Positions 1 through 8,015 are shown, counted from the first letter of the stretch. The stretch is DNA of 64,000 nucleotides from Elusimicrobiaceae bacterium (GCA_016281355.1 JAEEIL010000032.1:62001-126000), one strand, 5' to 3'. Numbers and translations: made by a program. Notes: a model not told the origin generated them from the sequence alone.

Positions 1-390
1 TTACCTGCTTTACCTGCCGCAGTTTGTACTTCTATGGGCAATCCGCATGCTGTATTTTTTGTTAAAAATGTAGCAAAAATAAATATTGCCGAACTTGGTA
101 AAAAAGTGGAAAACAGTAAAATTTTCCCACAAAGAACTAATGTGGAATTTGCACAAATTTTAGGACCGCAAAAAATACGCATGCGTGTTTGGGAACGCGG
201 TGCCGGCATAACGATGGCTTGCGGCAGTGGGGCTTGTGCAACTTTAGCAGGGGCAATCAGACGTGGCCTCATTAAAAATAAGGCAGCAATTATTATGGAT
301 GGCGGCACTTTGTTTATAGAACAAAAAGAGGGCCACATCTTAATGAGTGGCCCCGTAAACAAAGCTTTTAACGGTATTTACTTCGCTTAA
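1..390 (+). CDS. dapF: Diaminopimelate epimerase, C-terminal part (truncated by window edge)
   Basis: DapF interconverts LL- and meso-diaminopimelate for lysine and peptidoglycan synthesis in the cytoplasm. The frame is open from base 1, so the N-terminal half lies outside the window. The GNPH motif is visible at about residues 13-16 of the fragment. The active-site stretch ERGAGxTxACGSGACA follows and carries the second catalytic cysteine. The family is about 270 residues long, so roughly half is present. An internal ATG at 34 should not be taken as the start. It converges with the minus-strand gene ending at 394, leaving three bases between the stops. Confidence 0.93.
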   Translation, partial: LPALPAAVCTSMGNPHAVFFVKNVAKINIAELGKKVENSKIFPQRTNVEFAQILGPQKIRMRVWERGAGITMACGSGACATLAGAIRRGLIKNKAAIIMDGGTLFIEQKEGHILMSGPVNKAFNGIYFA

Positions 391-393
391 TTT

Positions 394-1149
394 CTATCCG
401 AAAACCGACAATGCGAAGTTCCTTGTTCTGGGATTATCCAACAAAACTGTTTTTAAATTTTCTTCTTTAAGAAGAGGTGCAAGAGTTTTGTTCCCTTCAA
501 TAAGTTTCTTCGCCTGGTTCGGATTATTTAAGAAGTAATTTGCACTTCTACTAAGCAAGACCTGTTGAACTAAAGTGCTGTTAAAAAGTTTATTAAGTAG
601 ATCCTGATCTTTCAAAACACCTTTAAAGGCACTACCTTCTATGAGCGAAACCATTTCTGGAGAGTTATTCTCGACCAAATCCGAAATTGAAAGATAATTA
701 CTTAAAATATCAATAACATCCGCGCGATTAAAAAACCCGTCCATGACATCCTTGTTATTAAAAACGACTTCAATAACTTGCGGGAAATCTAAATTATTTG
801 CAACTGTATTGTTTAAGCTCCAATTCGTCGCCCCGATTAAACGTAAATCTTCAGGAGATGCATAGGCTATATTACCTATATTCAAACTCTTAATTGCCTG
901 CCCTACATCATCATAACGGGCGGCCTGTGTTTGGCGTGTTTCCACAGGAGCGACAAAAGTTTCTTCCGAATTGACCGGAGCCTGTTCCACATATTCAACT
1001 TTGTCGTTGGTAAAAGAAGCTAATTGCTCTTTAGTGATTTTGGAACTCAAATCACTGCTTTCTTTAGCATAGCGGGAAACACCGTAAGTGATCAAAACTG
1101 CCAAGAACATAACAACTATAACATGGAAAAATGTAGAGTTTTCTTTCAT
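394..1149 (-). CDS. Hypothetical single-pass membrane protein
   Basis: I do not recognise this 251-residue protein. A hydrophobic segment at about residues 8-24 follows a short N-terminus and looks like an inner-membrane anchor or uncleaved signal. The rest is predicted soluble and rich in Asn, Leu and Ser, without cysteines or evident catalytic motifs. Several asparagine/leucine-rich helical stretches in the second half (about 115-245) resemble one another loosely and may be degenerate repeats. It stands alone between dapF and folK. The start has no Shine-Dalgarno but has TAAAAT six bases upstream, suggesting a leaderless mRNA. Confidence 0.7.
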   Translation of the reverse strand: MKENSTFFHVIVVMFLAVLITYGVSRYAKESSDLSSKITKEQLASFTNDKVEYVEQAPVNSEETFVAPVETRQTQAARYDDVGQAIKSLNIGNIAYASPEDLRLIGATNWSLNNTVANNLDFPQVIEVVFNNKDVMDGFFNRADVIDILSNYLSISDLVENNSPEMVSLIEGSAFKGVLKDQDLLNKLFNSTLVQQVLLSRSANYFLNNPNQAKKLIEGNKTLAPLLKEENLKTVLLDNPRTRNFALSVFG

Positions 1150-1155
1150 AAAAAT

Positions 1156-1161
1156 ATTTTA
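1156..1161 (-). promoter_or_regulatory. Putative -10 box (TAAAAT) of a leaderless promoter for the gene starting at 1149
   Basis: TAAAAT on the minus strand is separated from the ATG by exactly six bases. This would place the transcription start at or next to the A of the ATG. There is no purine-rich Shine-Dalgarno in between. The sequence deviates by one base from TATAAT in AT-rich DNA, so it is weaker than the other members of this set. Confidence 0.4.
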
Positions 1162-1186
1162 ACATAAAATATTAAAATTTACAAAA

Positions 1187-1642
1187 TTATTTTAGCTCTT
1201 TTAACAAAGTTCTTACTTGTTTTTTGAGAACAGGATGCCTTTTATATGCCGCAATCTCAGATAGAGGCCTTAGGACAAAAAACCTCTTATCGGCACGCGG
1301 ATGCGGTATTATTAAAGCAGGTGTTTTAAAAACTAAATTTCCATAGAAAATTATATCCAAATCAATAGTACGCGGGCCATTTCTAAACGGAGTATTACGT
1401 TTTAATAAATGCTCGATATTTTTAAGTTCTTTAAGTAAATTTTTAGGTGTTAAAGTAGTTTTAAATTTAACTGCGCCGTTCAAAAAATCATCTTGATTTA
1501 AAAAACCCTCCGGCTTGGTTTTTATAAAGTTTGATACTTTAATAATCTCGCCGAGTTTAGCAAGTTCTTTTAAGGCAAGTTTGATATTTTTGTCAGGATC
1601 AATATTACTGCCGATAGCTAAATAAACGATGTTACTCTTCAT
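1187..1642 (-). CDS. folK: 2-amino-4-hydroxy-6-hydroxymethyldihydropteridine pyrophosphokinase (HPPK)
   Basis: FolK transfers pyrophosphate from ATP to 6-hydroxymethyl-7,8-dihydropterin, the step before dihydropteroate synthase. The 151 residues match the family's usual 150-170. The N-terminal LAIGSN motif and the signature RxGPRTIDLDIIFYG (about residues 87-101, with the magnesium-binding DxD) are clear, followed by IPHPRxxxRxFVLxPL. It is the last gene of the folate/queuosine operon and overlaps the preceding PTPS-like gene by 11 bases, so translation is probably coupled. Its substrate would come from that upstream enzyme. Confidence 0.95.
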   Translation of the reverse strand: MKSNIVYLAIGSNIDPDKNIKLALKELAKLGEIIKVSNFIKTKPEGFLNQDDFLNGAVKFKTTLTPKNLLKELKNIEHLLKRNTPFRNGPRTIDLDIIFYGNLVFKTPALIIPHPRADKRFFVLRPLSEIAAYKRHPVLKKQVRTLLKELK

Positions 1643-1973
1643 AAGTTACGGAATAATTTTCTTTTTCAAATACTTCGATTTTACAAATTTGAGGAAACTT
1701 TTCTTTTATTTTATTAAATAAAAATATTGCCACATTTTCGGTAGTAGAATTAGGAATAATTTTATTTAAAACTTTAAAAGACAAACCCTTGTTTAATTCA
1801 TTAAGAAATTGTTCTACTTCCCGAAAGTCCACCAAGAATCCTTCTTCATTTAGCGGGCCTGTTAAAGTAACAATATAAACAAAAGTATGATCGTGTATCG
1901 GCTCATCTAAAGCCCCATCATGATAATGAGAAGCACGAAATTGCGATTTAACGGAAATTTTTATATTTTTCAT
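1632..1973 (-). CDS. 6-pyruvoyltetrahydropterin synthase family protein, PTPS-III-like (possible FolB replacement)
   Basis: This 113-residue T-fold protein keeps the three zinc-binding histidines (H16 in FRASH, H27 and H29 in HDH). It lacks the catalytic cysteine of QueD: the residue two before the HxH is glutamate (E24, pattern ExxHDH). Glu replacing Cys is the mark of PTPS-III, which cleaves dihydroneopterin triphosphate to 6-hydroxymethyldihydropterin and replaces FolB in some bacteria and Plasmodium. The usual Asp-His pair (DH in QueD) is replaced by S65-F66, so the mechanism may differ. The C-terminal glutamate (EVFEKEN) is kept. It lies between folP and folK and no folB is visible, which fits a folate role. 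A second QueD, with the cysteine, is in the same operon. Function is inferred. Confidence 0.8.
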   Translation of the reverse strand: MKNIKISVKSQFRASHYHDGALDEPIHDHTFVYIVTLTGPLNEEGFLVDFREVEQFLNELNKGLSFKVLNKIIPNSTTENVAIFLFNKIKEKFPQICKIEVFEKENYSVTYEE

Positions 1974-2692
1974 AAATTTAAAGCCTCCTTAGTTTCTTTT
2001 ACTTCGTGAACACGCAAAATTAAAGGGCAATTTGTTTTCGCCGCAAGCCTTACCGCTTTTAGAGAATTTTCTAAAGTCCTACCGGTAAAGCGTTTGCGTG
2101 AAGCACCTACAAGCATTGGCAAATTAAAACTATCAAAATAATTTAAATTTTCAAGTAAAAACCAATTTTCTTCCACGGACTTTCCAAAACCAAGACCGAT
2201 ATCCAAAATTAAATTTTCTTCTTTAACGCCACAAGTTTTTGCTTGTTTGATTTTCTTTTCAAAAAACATAGCCACACTTTCTAAATTTTTAACTTCACCG
2301 GAGTGCATTATTACAAGTTTAGCATTATATTCCGTCGCAAGTCGGGCAAGATTTGTATTTTTAAGGCCACTTACATCATTAACGATATCGGCGCCTGCTT
2401 CAAGTGCGGCTTTTACCACCGGCTCTTTATAACTATCTACGGAAATTTGCGCCTTTACATTCTGCTTAATTAATTTTACGAAAGGTGCAGTGCGAGCAAT
2501 TTCGTCCTCTGCCGGAATTTCGACATACCCGGGCTTTGTACTTTGGCCTCCAATATCAATAATTTCGGCGCCTTCAGTAACTAAATTTTGTGCTTTATTT
2601 AAAACATAATCTTGGGTAATTTTAACATTAGCACCATCAAAAAAACTTTCCGGTGAAGTGTTTAAAATACCCATTAAAGTTATTTTTTGCAT
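1970..2692 (-). CDS. folP: Dihydropteroate synthase
   Basis: FolP condenses p-aminobenzoate with hydroxymethyldihydropterin pyrophosphate. The 240 residues form a compact TIM barrel, slightly shorter than the usual 260-280. The N-terminal signature GILNTSPESFFDG, the DIGGQSTKPG segment (normally DIGGESTRPG), the ISVDSY and NDVSG strands, DIGLGFGK and GASRKRF are all present in order. It overlaps the next gene downstream (PTPS-like) by four bases and shares one base with folE upstream, which indicates translational coupling within the operon. Confidence 0.95.
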   Translation of the reverse strand: MQKITLMGILNTSPESFFDGANVKITQDYVLNKAQNLVTEGAEIIDIGGQSTKPGYVEIPAEDEIARTAPFVKLIKQNVKAQISVDSYKEPVVKAALEAGADIVNDVSGLKNTNLARLATEYNAKLVIMHSGEVKNLESVAMFFEKKIKQAKTCGVKEENLILDIGLGFGKSVEENWFLLENLNYFDSFNLPMLVGASRKRFTGRTLENSLKAVRLAAKTNCPLILRVHEVKETKEALNL

Positions 2693-3318
2693 TAGACTTT
2701 TTGTATAAATTGCAAGAATTCTTGCCTGACTTCGTGTTTGTTAAATACACCGCGCAAAGCACTTGTTACCATCTCGGCATTATGTTTTTGCACACCGCGC
2801 GAACAAATACACATATGGCGCGCTTTGCAAACCACCATAACGCCCAAAGGCTGTAAATATTTCATAAGGCTATCGGCAATTTGGGCAACTAATCTCTCCT
2901 GTATTTGCAAACGCCTTGCATAAACTTCCACCAAGCGTGCAAGTTTAGAAATACCTATAACTTTTTTATTTGGTAAATAACCAATGCTTATAGTCCCGAA
3001 AAACGGTGCAAAATGATGTTCGCAAGTACTGTAAAATTCAATATCTTTTAAGATAACCATTTCTTCGCAAGAGCCTTCGGTAAATGTTTTTAAGAGGGCA
3101 GCCGGATCTTTTTTGTATCCGCTGAAAAGCGTATCCCAACTTTTAACAATGCGCTTTGGGGTTTCAAGCAAGCCTTCACGATTAGGGTTTTCCCCAATAT
3201 AGGTTATGATTTCGCGCAAATTTTGTTTGGCTTTTTCTTCGCTTATTTTATGTTTAGAAATTTGTGTAACTGCACGCTTAAGCGCAGGTTTGGTTTTTGT
3301 TTTATTAGTTTTAGGCAT
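2692..3318 (-). CDS. folE: GTP cyclohydrolase I
   Basis: FolE converts GTP to 7,8-dihydroneopterin triphosphate, the shared precursor for folate and queuosine. The 208 residues include ENPNREGLLETPKR, the zinc and active-site region STCEHHFAPF, GYLPNKKVIGISKLARLVE, QERL and the second zinc ligand region ARHMCICSRG. The ATG at 3318 lies 76 bases inside queE. It is preceded on the minus strand by AAGGAG eleven bases upstream, which supports this start, and no other Met occurs before the conserved core. The first 25 residues are lysine/threonine-rich and poorly conserved, as expected where two frames overlap. Confidence 0.95.
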   Translation of the reverse strand: MPKTNKTKTKPALKRAVTQISKHKISEEKAKQNLREIITYIGENPNREGLLETPKRIVKSWDTLFSGYKKDPAALLKTFTEGSCEEMVILKDIEFYSTCEHHFAPFFGTISIGYLPNKKVIGISKLARLVEVYARRLQIQERLVAQIADSLMKYLQPLGVMVVCKARHMCICSRGVQKHNAEMVTSALRGVFNKHEVRQEFLQFIQKV

Positions 3319-3854
3319 TGTTTAATATTCTCCTTACTGTTATTTTTGGGTTGAAGATAAAATAAAGTTTTTTTGTTTAATACTGTTTGCAAACTTTCAA
3401 TTTCCTGTAAAGTTGTTTTCGTATCGGTAATATATTTTACCGCATCCGCTTTTTTGAACATTTTTGCATTTATATAAGCCTTTGGGGAAAGTGTGCAAAA
3501 ATCAATTAGTTTTGTATCAATTAAATTTGCGCCGTTTGTTTCCAAGTGTATCTGATATTTATTTTTCTTTAACAGTTTTAAAAGCGGATTTAAATTTTGT
3601 TCTGTCGGTTCCCCTCCTGTTAAAACAACAGTTTTGCAAGGGTAGGCAGCAATCTTTTTAAGTATTTGCTCAGCCGTTAAATTAAAATTTGTTTTTTGCG
3701 CATATTTTGTATCACACCATGGGCAACACATAGTGCAACCTGCCAGACGTACAAAGATTGCCGGGCAACCGCTGAAAAGGCCTTCGCCTTCCAAAGAATA
3801 AAAAATTTCATTAACTTTATATTTATTTACGGATGACGCAGGCAGAGTCCTCAT
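3243..3854 (-). CDS. queE: 7-carboxy-7-deazaguanine synthase (radical SAM)
   Basis: QueE contracts 6-carboxytetrahydropterin to 7-carboxy-7-deazaguanine in queuosine synthesis, using a 4Fe-4S cluster and S-adenosylmethionine. The cluster motif CxxxCxxC is at C40, C44 and C47, with an extra C43. Upstream is the family N-terminus KVNEIFYSLEGEG, and downstream are VVLTGGEP and the typical end RLSVQLHKFL. Length is 203, normal for the short form. It overlaps queD by 32 bases and folE by 76 bases. The long 3' overlap is unusual because the typical QueE C-terminus lies within it, so the overlap is not an annotation error. Confidence 0.94.
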   Translation of the reverse strand: MRTLPASSVNKYKVNEIFYSLEGEGLFSGCPAIFVRLAGCTMCCPWCDTKYAQKTNFNLTAEQILKKIAAYPCKTVVLTGGEPTEQNLNPLLKLLKKNKYQIHLETNGANLIDTKLIDFCTLSPKAYINAKMFKKADAVKYITDTKTTLQEIESLQTVLNKKTLFYLQPKNNSKENIKQCLKLIKQKPNLRLSVQLHKFLNIK

Positions 3855-4167
3855 TTTCCCACAACTCCAAGGTTTTTAAAGTTAAATTTATATCTTTTAA
3901 AACTTTTTCAGCTTTATCAAAAATATATTGGCTTAAATTTTCAGCTGTCGGGTTTGGTACGAAATCATTTAAGAATTTATGATCCGGCAAAATACTGTCA
4001 AGCAATGGCTTTAGAATTTTAAAATCATAAATCATACCACTTGGCTGCACTTGGCCTTCAATCTCAAAAACCACATACCAAGTATGCCCATGCAAATTAT
4101 GGCAATCGCCATCATAATCAGGCAATTTATGTGCAGCGGAAAACTTACGCCTTATACGTAATAGCAT
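3823..4167 (-). CDS. queD: 6-carboxy-5,6,7,8-tetrahydropterin synthase
   Basis: QueD makes 6-carboxytetrahydropterin from dihydroneopterin triphosphate. The 114-residue protein has all expected residues: zinc ligands H13 (SAAH), H26 and H28 (HGH), catalytic C22 in CHNLHGH (CxxxHGH spacing), the D62-H63 pair (PDHKFLND) and the C-terminal glutamate in ELWEN. This distinguishes it from the cysteine-less paralogue at 1632-1973. It directly precedes queE, so the two form consecutive steps of the queuosine pathway. Its start shares a base with the end of the DUF1189 gene. No queC or queF is in the window. Confidence 0.95.
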   Translation of the reverse strand: MLLRIRRKFSAAHKLPDYDGDCHNLHGHTWYVVFEIEGQVQPSGMIYDFKILKPLLDSILPDHKFLNDFVPNPTAENLSQYIFDKAEKVLKDINLTLKTLELWENEDSACVIRK

Positions 4168-4997
4168 TATTCTTCGTCCTCATCAGTTTGCACTTCAACT
4201 CTTTGCATGATATTTGCACGTAAATGGAAAAATATTAAATTTAAGTAAATTACAAAAATTAGTATAGCTAACCACACGCTCATACCGACAATAGTTACAG
4301 GTAATAATGATAAAATAAGATAAATTACAAACACCGGCCCTTGCAAGTATAAAGCCAAAGTGAGCAATTTTTTAAAATCTAAATTAGCTTTAGTTACCGC
4401 ATTTATTATAAATGTAATTATCAAAGCAATAATGGAAAATATTACTAGATAAAAAGCAAGAGCCAATATAAATGCAATTGTTAATAAATAGGTAATAAAT
4501 TTAACAATCTGTTGTTTGTCTATTTGTTGTTTATTAATAGCTAGGCCGTCTTTTGAAATTTCTAAATCTAAATCTTTTTGCATTACAATAGCTTCGAAAC
4601 GCCCGCGACTAGGATCATAACCATAAACGGTGTCTTTGTTAACATAAAGCAAAATATTTTCTTTTTGCATTTGGGTTGGGTATGCAGGCTCGGCGGAGCC
4701 GGTATCTATAATAATTTTAGCACCTTGCAATTCCTTGGGGCTTATAACAAGCCTCTTATTATCATTAGCGGTTATGATACCATTATTTACTTTAATATTT
4801 GGAATATAATTTATAGTTTGTTCTACTACTGAAGTAATCGGTTGTTTTAATTTGAGCGGTGTATAGAAAGACAAGAAAATAGCGCCCAAAACAAAAAGAT
4901 ATAAGACAAAGCAGAATGCTTTCCAAAGCGACTCTTTTAAAGTTTGTAAATAAAACTTAATACTGTATAATGTTTTGATCGGTGAAATAAAGAACAT
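4167..4997 (-). CDS. DUF1189-like multi-pass membrane protein
   Basis: The 276 residues start with a short cytoplasmic segment and a transmembrane helix (about 27-47). A soluble extracytoplasmic domain of about 110 residues follows, then four hydrophobic helices between about 160 and 262 and an acidic tail (DEDEE). This topology and the N-terminus resemble the DUF1189 family, whose function is unknown. An AGGAGG Shine-Dalgarno precedes the ATG and TATAAT lies further upstream. It is first in the folate/queuosine operon, but nothing in it suggests a pterin role. Family assignment is tentative. Confidence 0.65.
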   Translation of the reverse strand: MFFISPIKTLYSIKFYLQTLKESLWKAFCFVLYLFVLGAIFLSFYTPLKLKQPITSVVEQTINYIPNIKVNNGIITANDNKRLVISPKELQGAKIIIDTGSAEPAYPTQMQKENILLYVNKDTVYGYDPSRGRFEAIVMQKDLDLEISKDGLAINKQQIDKQQIVKFITYLLTIAFILALAFYLVIFSIIALIITFIINAVTKANLDFKKLLTLALYLQGPVFVIYLILSLLPVTIVGMSVWLAILIFVIYLNLIFFHLRANIMQRVEVQTDEDEE

Positions 4998-5086
4998 ATT
5001 CCCTCCTATGTGTTATTTACTTTATTATATCATTTAAAGAGCGATTAGACCTCGCACATCCTCAAAATATGGTAAAATGTATATAT

Positions 5087-5157
5087 TCCGGGATGGTGTA
5101 ATGGTAGCACAAGCGCCTCTGGAGCGTTTAGCCTAGGTTCGAGTCCTAGTCCCGGAG
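5087..5157 (+). tRNA. tRNA-Gln (anticodon CTG)
   Basis: A full cloverleaf can be drawn. The acceptor TCCGGGA pairs with TCCCGGA at 5150-5156 and the discriminator is G. The D stem is GTGT/GCAC. The anticodon stem AGCGC/GCGTT encloses loop CTCTGGA with anticodon CTG at 5119-5121. The T loop is TTCGAGT. It is read through 20 bases into tRNA-Pro, probably as one transcript. TAAAAT at 5073-5078 is a plausible -10 box. CCA is not encoded. Confidence 0.94.
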
Positions 5158-5177
5158 TTTAACGCTGCAACATATTA

Positions 5178-5249
5178 CGGGGCATGGCTCAATGGTAGAG
5201 CGCTCGCTTTGGGAGCGAGAGGTTCCCGGTTCAAGCCCGGGTGCCCCGA
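5178..5249 (+). tRNA. tRNA-Pro (anticodon TGG)
   Basis: The acceptor CGGGGCA pairs with TGCCCCG at 5242-5248, with discriminator A. The C1-G72 pair is typical of bacterial tRNA-Pro. The D stem is GCTC/GAGC. The anticodon stem CTCGC/GCGAG encloses loop TTTGGGA with anticodon TGG at 5210-5212. The 3' end is 15 bases before the next coding start. CCA is not encoded. Confidence 0.95.
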
Positions 5250-5264
5250 TTTTTTGGGGGAACA

Positions 5265-6248
5265 ATGCCAACAAAAATTTTTAAACAAGCAAGCATTTTA
5301 CCTGCCTATACCTTATTTTTAACTCCGTCAGATTTTAAAAATTTAAAAATAAATAAAGATTTACAGGTTTTTGTATCAAAAACTATAAAAACGCCTTTTG
5401 ATTTTGATAGTTTGGTGCCTTCCTTAAATGTAATTTACAAAAACAAAGATGCAGCGGTTTTGGTACAATGTGCTGTCAAAACCGAACAAGGTTGGAGTCC
5501 TTTATATAAACTTTTTTATCTCTCAAAAAACTATAAAAAAACTTTCAGTGATTTAAAAGATAAATTTATTTCCCGCAAAACAGACACTATTTTGCCGCGT
5601 ACAAAATCCGCCGCTTTTAAACTCCAAATTACTGTGCTTGGCAGTGCAAAAATAAATTTAATTACCGCTACTTTAACGAACAGAGATATTAAGCATAATA
5701 CCGAACTTTCTTTGGAGAGTCTGGGCGTTACTAATATTGAACTGCCTATAAAACCAATCAGCCAAAAAGAATATAAAATTAAAAGTTTGCGTAATGAAAT
5801 TTGCAGTCCTACCAGCCTAACAATGGCTTTAAATTATTTTGGCAAAAAAGTGAATTTAGATGAAGTCATAAAAGGTGTTTTTGATAATGGTGCAAAAATT
5901 TACGGTACTTGGCCTTTCAATACCGCATACGCCGGGGAACTCGGGCTTAAATGTTGTGTGGTGCGTTGCTCTTCACTTGCACAAGCGGAAGCAGAAATTT
6001 ACCAAGCAAGGCCTTTAATAATTTCCATTGAATTTAAAAACGGAGAGCTGAAAAATGCCCCGGTAAAACAAACTGAAGGGCATCTTGTTTTATTAACCGG
6101 AATTGATGAAAACGGTAATTTTATATGTATGGACCCTGCAGCTAAAACTGCCGCACAAGTACGTAGAATTTACAGTAGGAAAGACCTTGCCAAAGTATGG
6201 CTAAAAAATAAACGCGGACTTGCTTATGCCTTTGCTTATGAAGATTAA
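5265..6248 (+). CDS. C39-like papain-fold peptidase domain protein
   Basis: The 327-residue protein has an N-terminal region of about 180 residues with beta-rich character and no known motif. A C-terminal peptidase-C39-like domain follows: NEICSPTSLTMALNYFG (likely catalytic Cys), GHLVLLTGID (likely His) and CMDPAA (likely Asp). No signal peptide is seen, so it may act in the cytoplasm. The ATG at 5265 is preceded by GGGGGA and is preferred to a GTG at 5241 that lies inside tRNA-Pro. It overlaps the peptide-binding lipoprotein gene by 11 bases, suggesting a joint role in peptide handling. The substrate is unknown. Confidence 0.8.
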   Translation: MPTKIFKQASILPAYTLFLTPSDFKNLKINKDLQVFVSKTIKTPFDFDSLVPSLNVIYKNKDAAVLVQCAVKTEQGWSPLYKLFYLSKNYKKTFSDLKDKFISRKTDTILPRTKSAAFKLQITVLGSAKINLITATLTNRDIKHNTELSLESLGVTNIELPIKPISQKEYKIKSLRNEICSPTSLTMALNYFGKKVNLDEVIKGVFDNGAKIYGTWPFNTAYAGELGLKCCVVRCSSLAQAEAEIYQARPLIISIEFKNGELKNAPVKQTEGHLVLLTGIDENGNFICMDPAAKTAAQVRRIYSRKDLAKVWLKNKRGLAYAFAYED

Positions 6249-7968
6249 AATTTTTATCGCATTTTTGTTATGTTGTTGCCTTATTTCTTGCGCACCAAAA
6301 CGCAGTAAAAAGGAATTAACAATAGCCCTTGCCGGTGAAACAGAAACTTTAGACCCTGCTTTATCCTATGACGGGATAACCCATGGCGTGCTTTTAAATA
6401 TTTACGATACAATTATCCGCTTTAAAGGTTCTTCAATAAATGAATTTGAACCTTTAATTGCAAGCCAAGTACCAAGTGTAGAAAATGGCCTTATTTCAAA
6501 AGATGGACTTATTTATACTTTCCCAATCCGCCAAGATATTAAATTCGCAGACGGCACGCCTCTTACTGTTGAAGATGCGGTTTATTCTTTAAGAAGATTT
6601 TTACTGACAGACAGTTCCGGCGGTCCTTCCGCACTTTTGCTTGAACCGATTTTGGACCTTAGTTCCACACGTGATGAAAAAGGCAATTTGCAAATAACTT
6701 TTGACGACCTCAAAAATGCCATTTATGCCGATGGTAATAATTTAATAGTCAAACTCAAAAAACCTTTTGCACCTTTTTTGGCAATTATGGCCAGATGGTC
6801 TTATGTAATAAATAAAAACTGGGCTATTGAACAAGGTGCTTGGGACGGTACTGCCGAAACTATGCCTAAATTTAATAACCCGGAAAAACAAGATTCCGCC
6901 CTATTTAATAAAGCAAACGGTAGCGGTCCTTTTATTATAGAGCGTTGGGATAAACCAAAAAAACGTTTGTATTTAAAAGCAAATAAAAATTATTTTTTGG
7001 GCGCACCGAAACTTAACCGTGTTTATATTATCACTCTTGCGGAGCAAAGCACAATGCGCCTTATGTTACAAAGCGGAGAACTTGATATCGCGGAAATTGC
7101 CCCTTCTTTAACCCCTCAACTTGAGGGAGATAAAAATGTCAAAATTTATGATACTTTACCTCGTTTAAAAACGGATCCTGTTTTATTTTTTACTTTTAAA
7201 ATTAACCCGGAAAATAACCCTGATATCGGCAGCGGAAAACTTGACGGTAAAGGTATACCACCCGATTTCTTTGAAGATAAAACCTTGCGTCAAGCATTCG
7301 CTTATGCTTTTGATTATGATGCGTTTTTAAACCAAACCATGCGTGGCAAAGCACCGCGTGCCTGCGGCCCTATCCCACCAAAACTTTTGCAAAACCCGGC
7401 ACCACAAAAATGTTATGACCTTGACTTAGAAAAAGCAAAAAAACTTTTTAAAACCGCCCAAAACGGTAAAGTGTGGGAAAAGGGCTTTAGTTTTACTTTA
7501 ACCGTGAATTCCGGTAGCACTTTGCGCAAATCAGCTGCAGAAATTTTAAAGAAAAATGTTGAAAGTATTAATCCTAAATTTAAAATAGAAATACGTGAAA
7601 TACCTTGGGCGAACTTCCTTGAAAAAACCCAAAACCACAAAATGCCGCTTTGGGTGCGCGGTTGGGTGGCAGATTACCCGGATGCTCACAATTTTGCCTT
7701 TCCTTTCTTACATTACAACGGACGTTATGCGATAGCACAAAATTATAATAACCCGGAAATCACCAAACTTATTGAACAAGCAAAGATAGAGACTTCCCCC
7801 AAAAAACGTGCCGAACTTTATAGTAATTTGCAAGCTTTAAACTACGAGGAAGCCACACAAATTTATACTGTATATTCCCCCGGTGTTTGGGTTTTGCACA
7901 GTGAAGTTAAAGGCTTTTTGGATAACCCGGTATTTATGGGAATTTATCTATACCCGCTATACAAATAA
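6238..7968 (+). CDS. ABC transporter solute-binding lipoprotein, peptide type (SBP family 5)
   Basis: This is an OppA/DppA-like extracytoplasmic binding protein of 576 residues. A signal peptide ends in the lipobox LISC, giving a lipidated Cys at residue 18. Family features follow: ETLDPALSYD near the N-terminus, FADGTPLTVEDAVYSLRRF, GSGPFIIERWD, LRQAFAYAFDYDAF and a C-terminal LWVRGWVADYPDAHNF segment. The ATG at 6238 is chosen over an upstream ATG at 6220 because it starts the signal peptide directly. No permease or ATPase genes are adjacent, so it must use subunits encoded elsewhere or act alone. Confidence 0.92.
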   Translation: MKIKIFIAFLLCCCLISCAPKRSKKELTIALAGETETLDPALSYDGITHGVLLNIYDTIIRFKGSSINEFEPLIASQVPSVENGLISKDGLIYTFPIRQDIKFADGTPLTVEDAVYSLRRFLLTDSSGGPSALLLEPILDLSSTRDEKGNLQITFDDLKNAIYADGNNLIVKLKKPFAPFLAIMARWSYVINKNWAIEQGAWDGTAETMPKFNNPEKQDSALFNKANGSGPFIIERWDKPKKRLYLKANKNYFLGAPKLNRVYIITLAEQSTMRLMLQSGELDIAEIAPSLTPQLEGDKNVKIYDTLPRLKTDPVLFFTFKINPENNPDIGSGKLDGKGIPPDFFEDKTLRQAFAYAFDYDAFLNQTMRGKAPRACGPIPPKLLQNPAPQKCYDLDLEKAKKLFKTAQNGKVWEKGFSFTLTVNSGSTLRKSAAEILKKNVESINPKFKIEIREIPWANFLEKTQNHKMPLWVRGWVADYPDAHNFAFPFLHYNGRYAIAQNYNNPEITKLIEQAKIETSPKKRAELYSNLQALNYEEATQIYTVYSPGVWVLHSEVKGFLDNPVFMGIYLYPLYK

Positions 7969-7986
7969 CCCATCCTGACTGATAAT

Positions 7987-8015
7987 TTGACACACGCGTG
8001 ATATTATGATTAAAT
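7987..8015 (+). promoter_or_regulatory. Possible sigma-70-type promoter for the coiled-coil gene
   Basis: A perfect TTGACA at 7987-7992 is followed after 17 bases by TTAAAT at 8010-8015. A consensus TATAAT also occurs at 8017-8022, but the spacing from TTGACA would be 24 bases. The ATG at 8044 follows GGTGGGG. The -10 assignment is uncertain. Confidence 0.4.

Noticed and set aside
5241-5264. GTG start at 5241 for the C39-like gene
   Set aside because: It lies inside the acceptor stem of tRNA-Pro; the ATG at 5265 has a ribosome site and no overlap.
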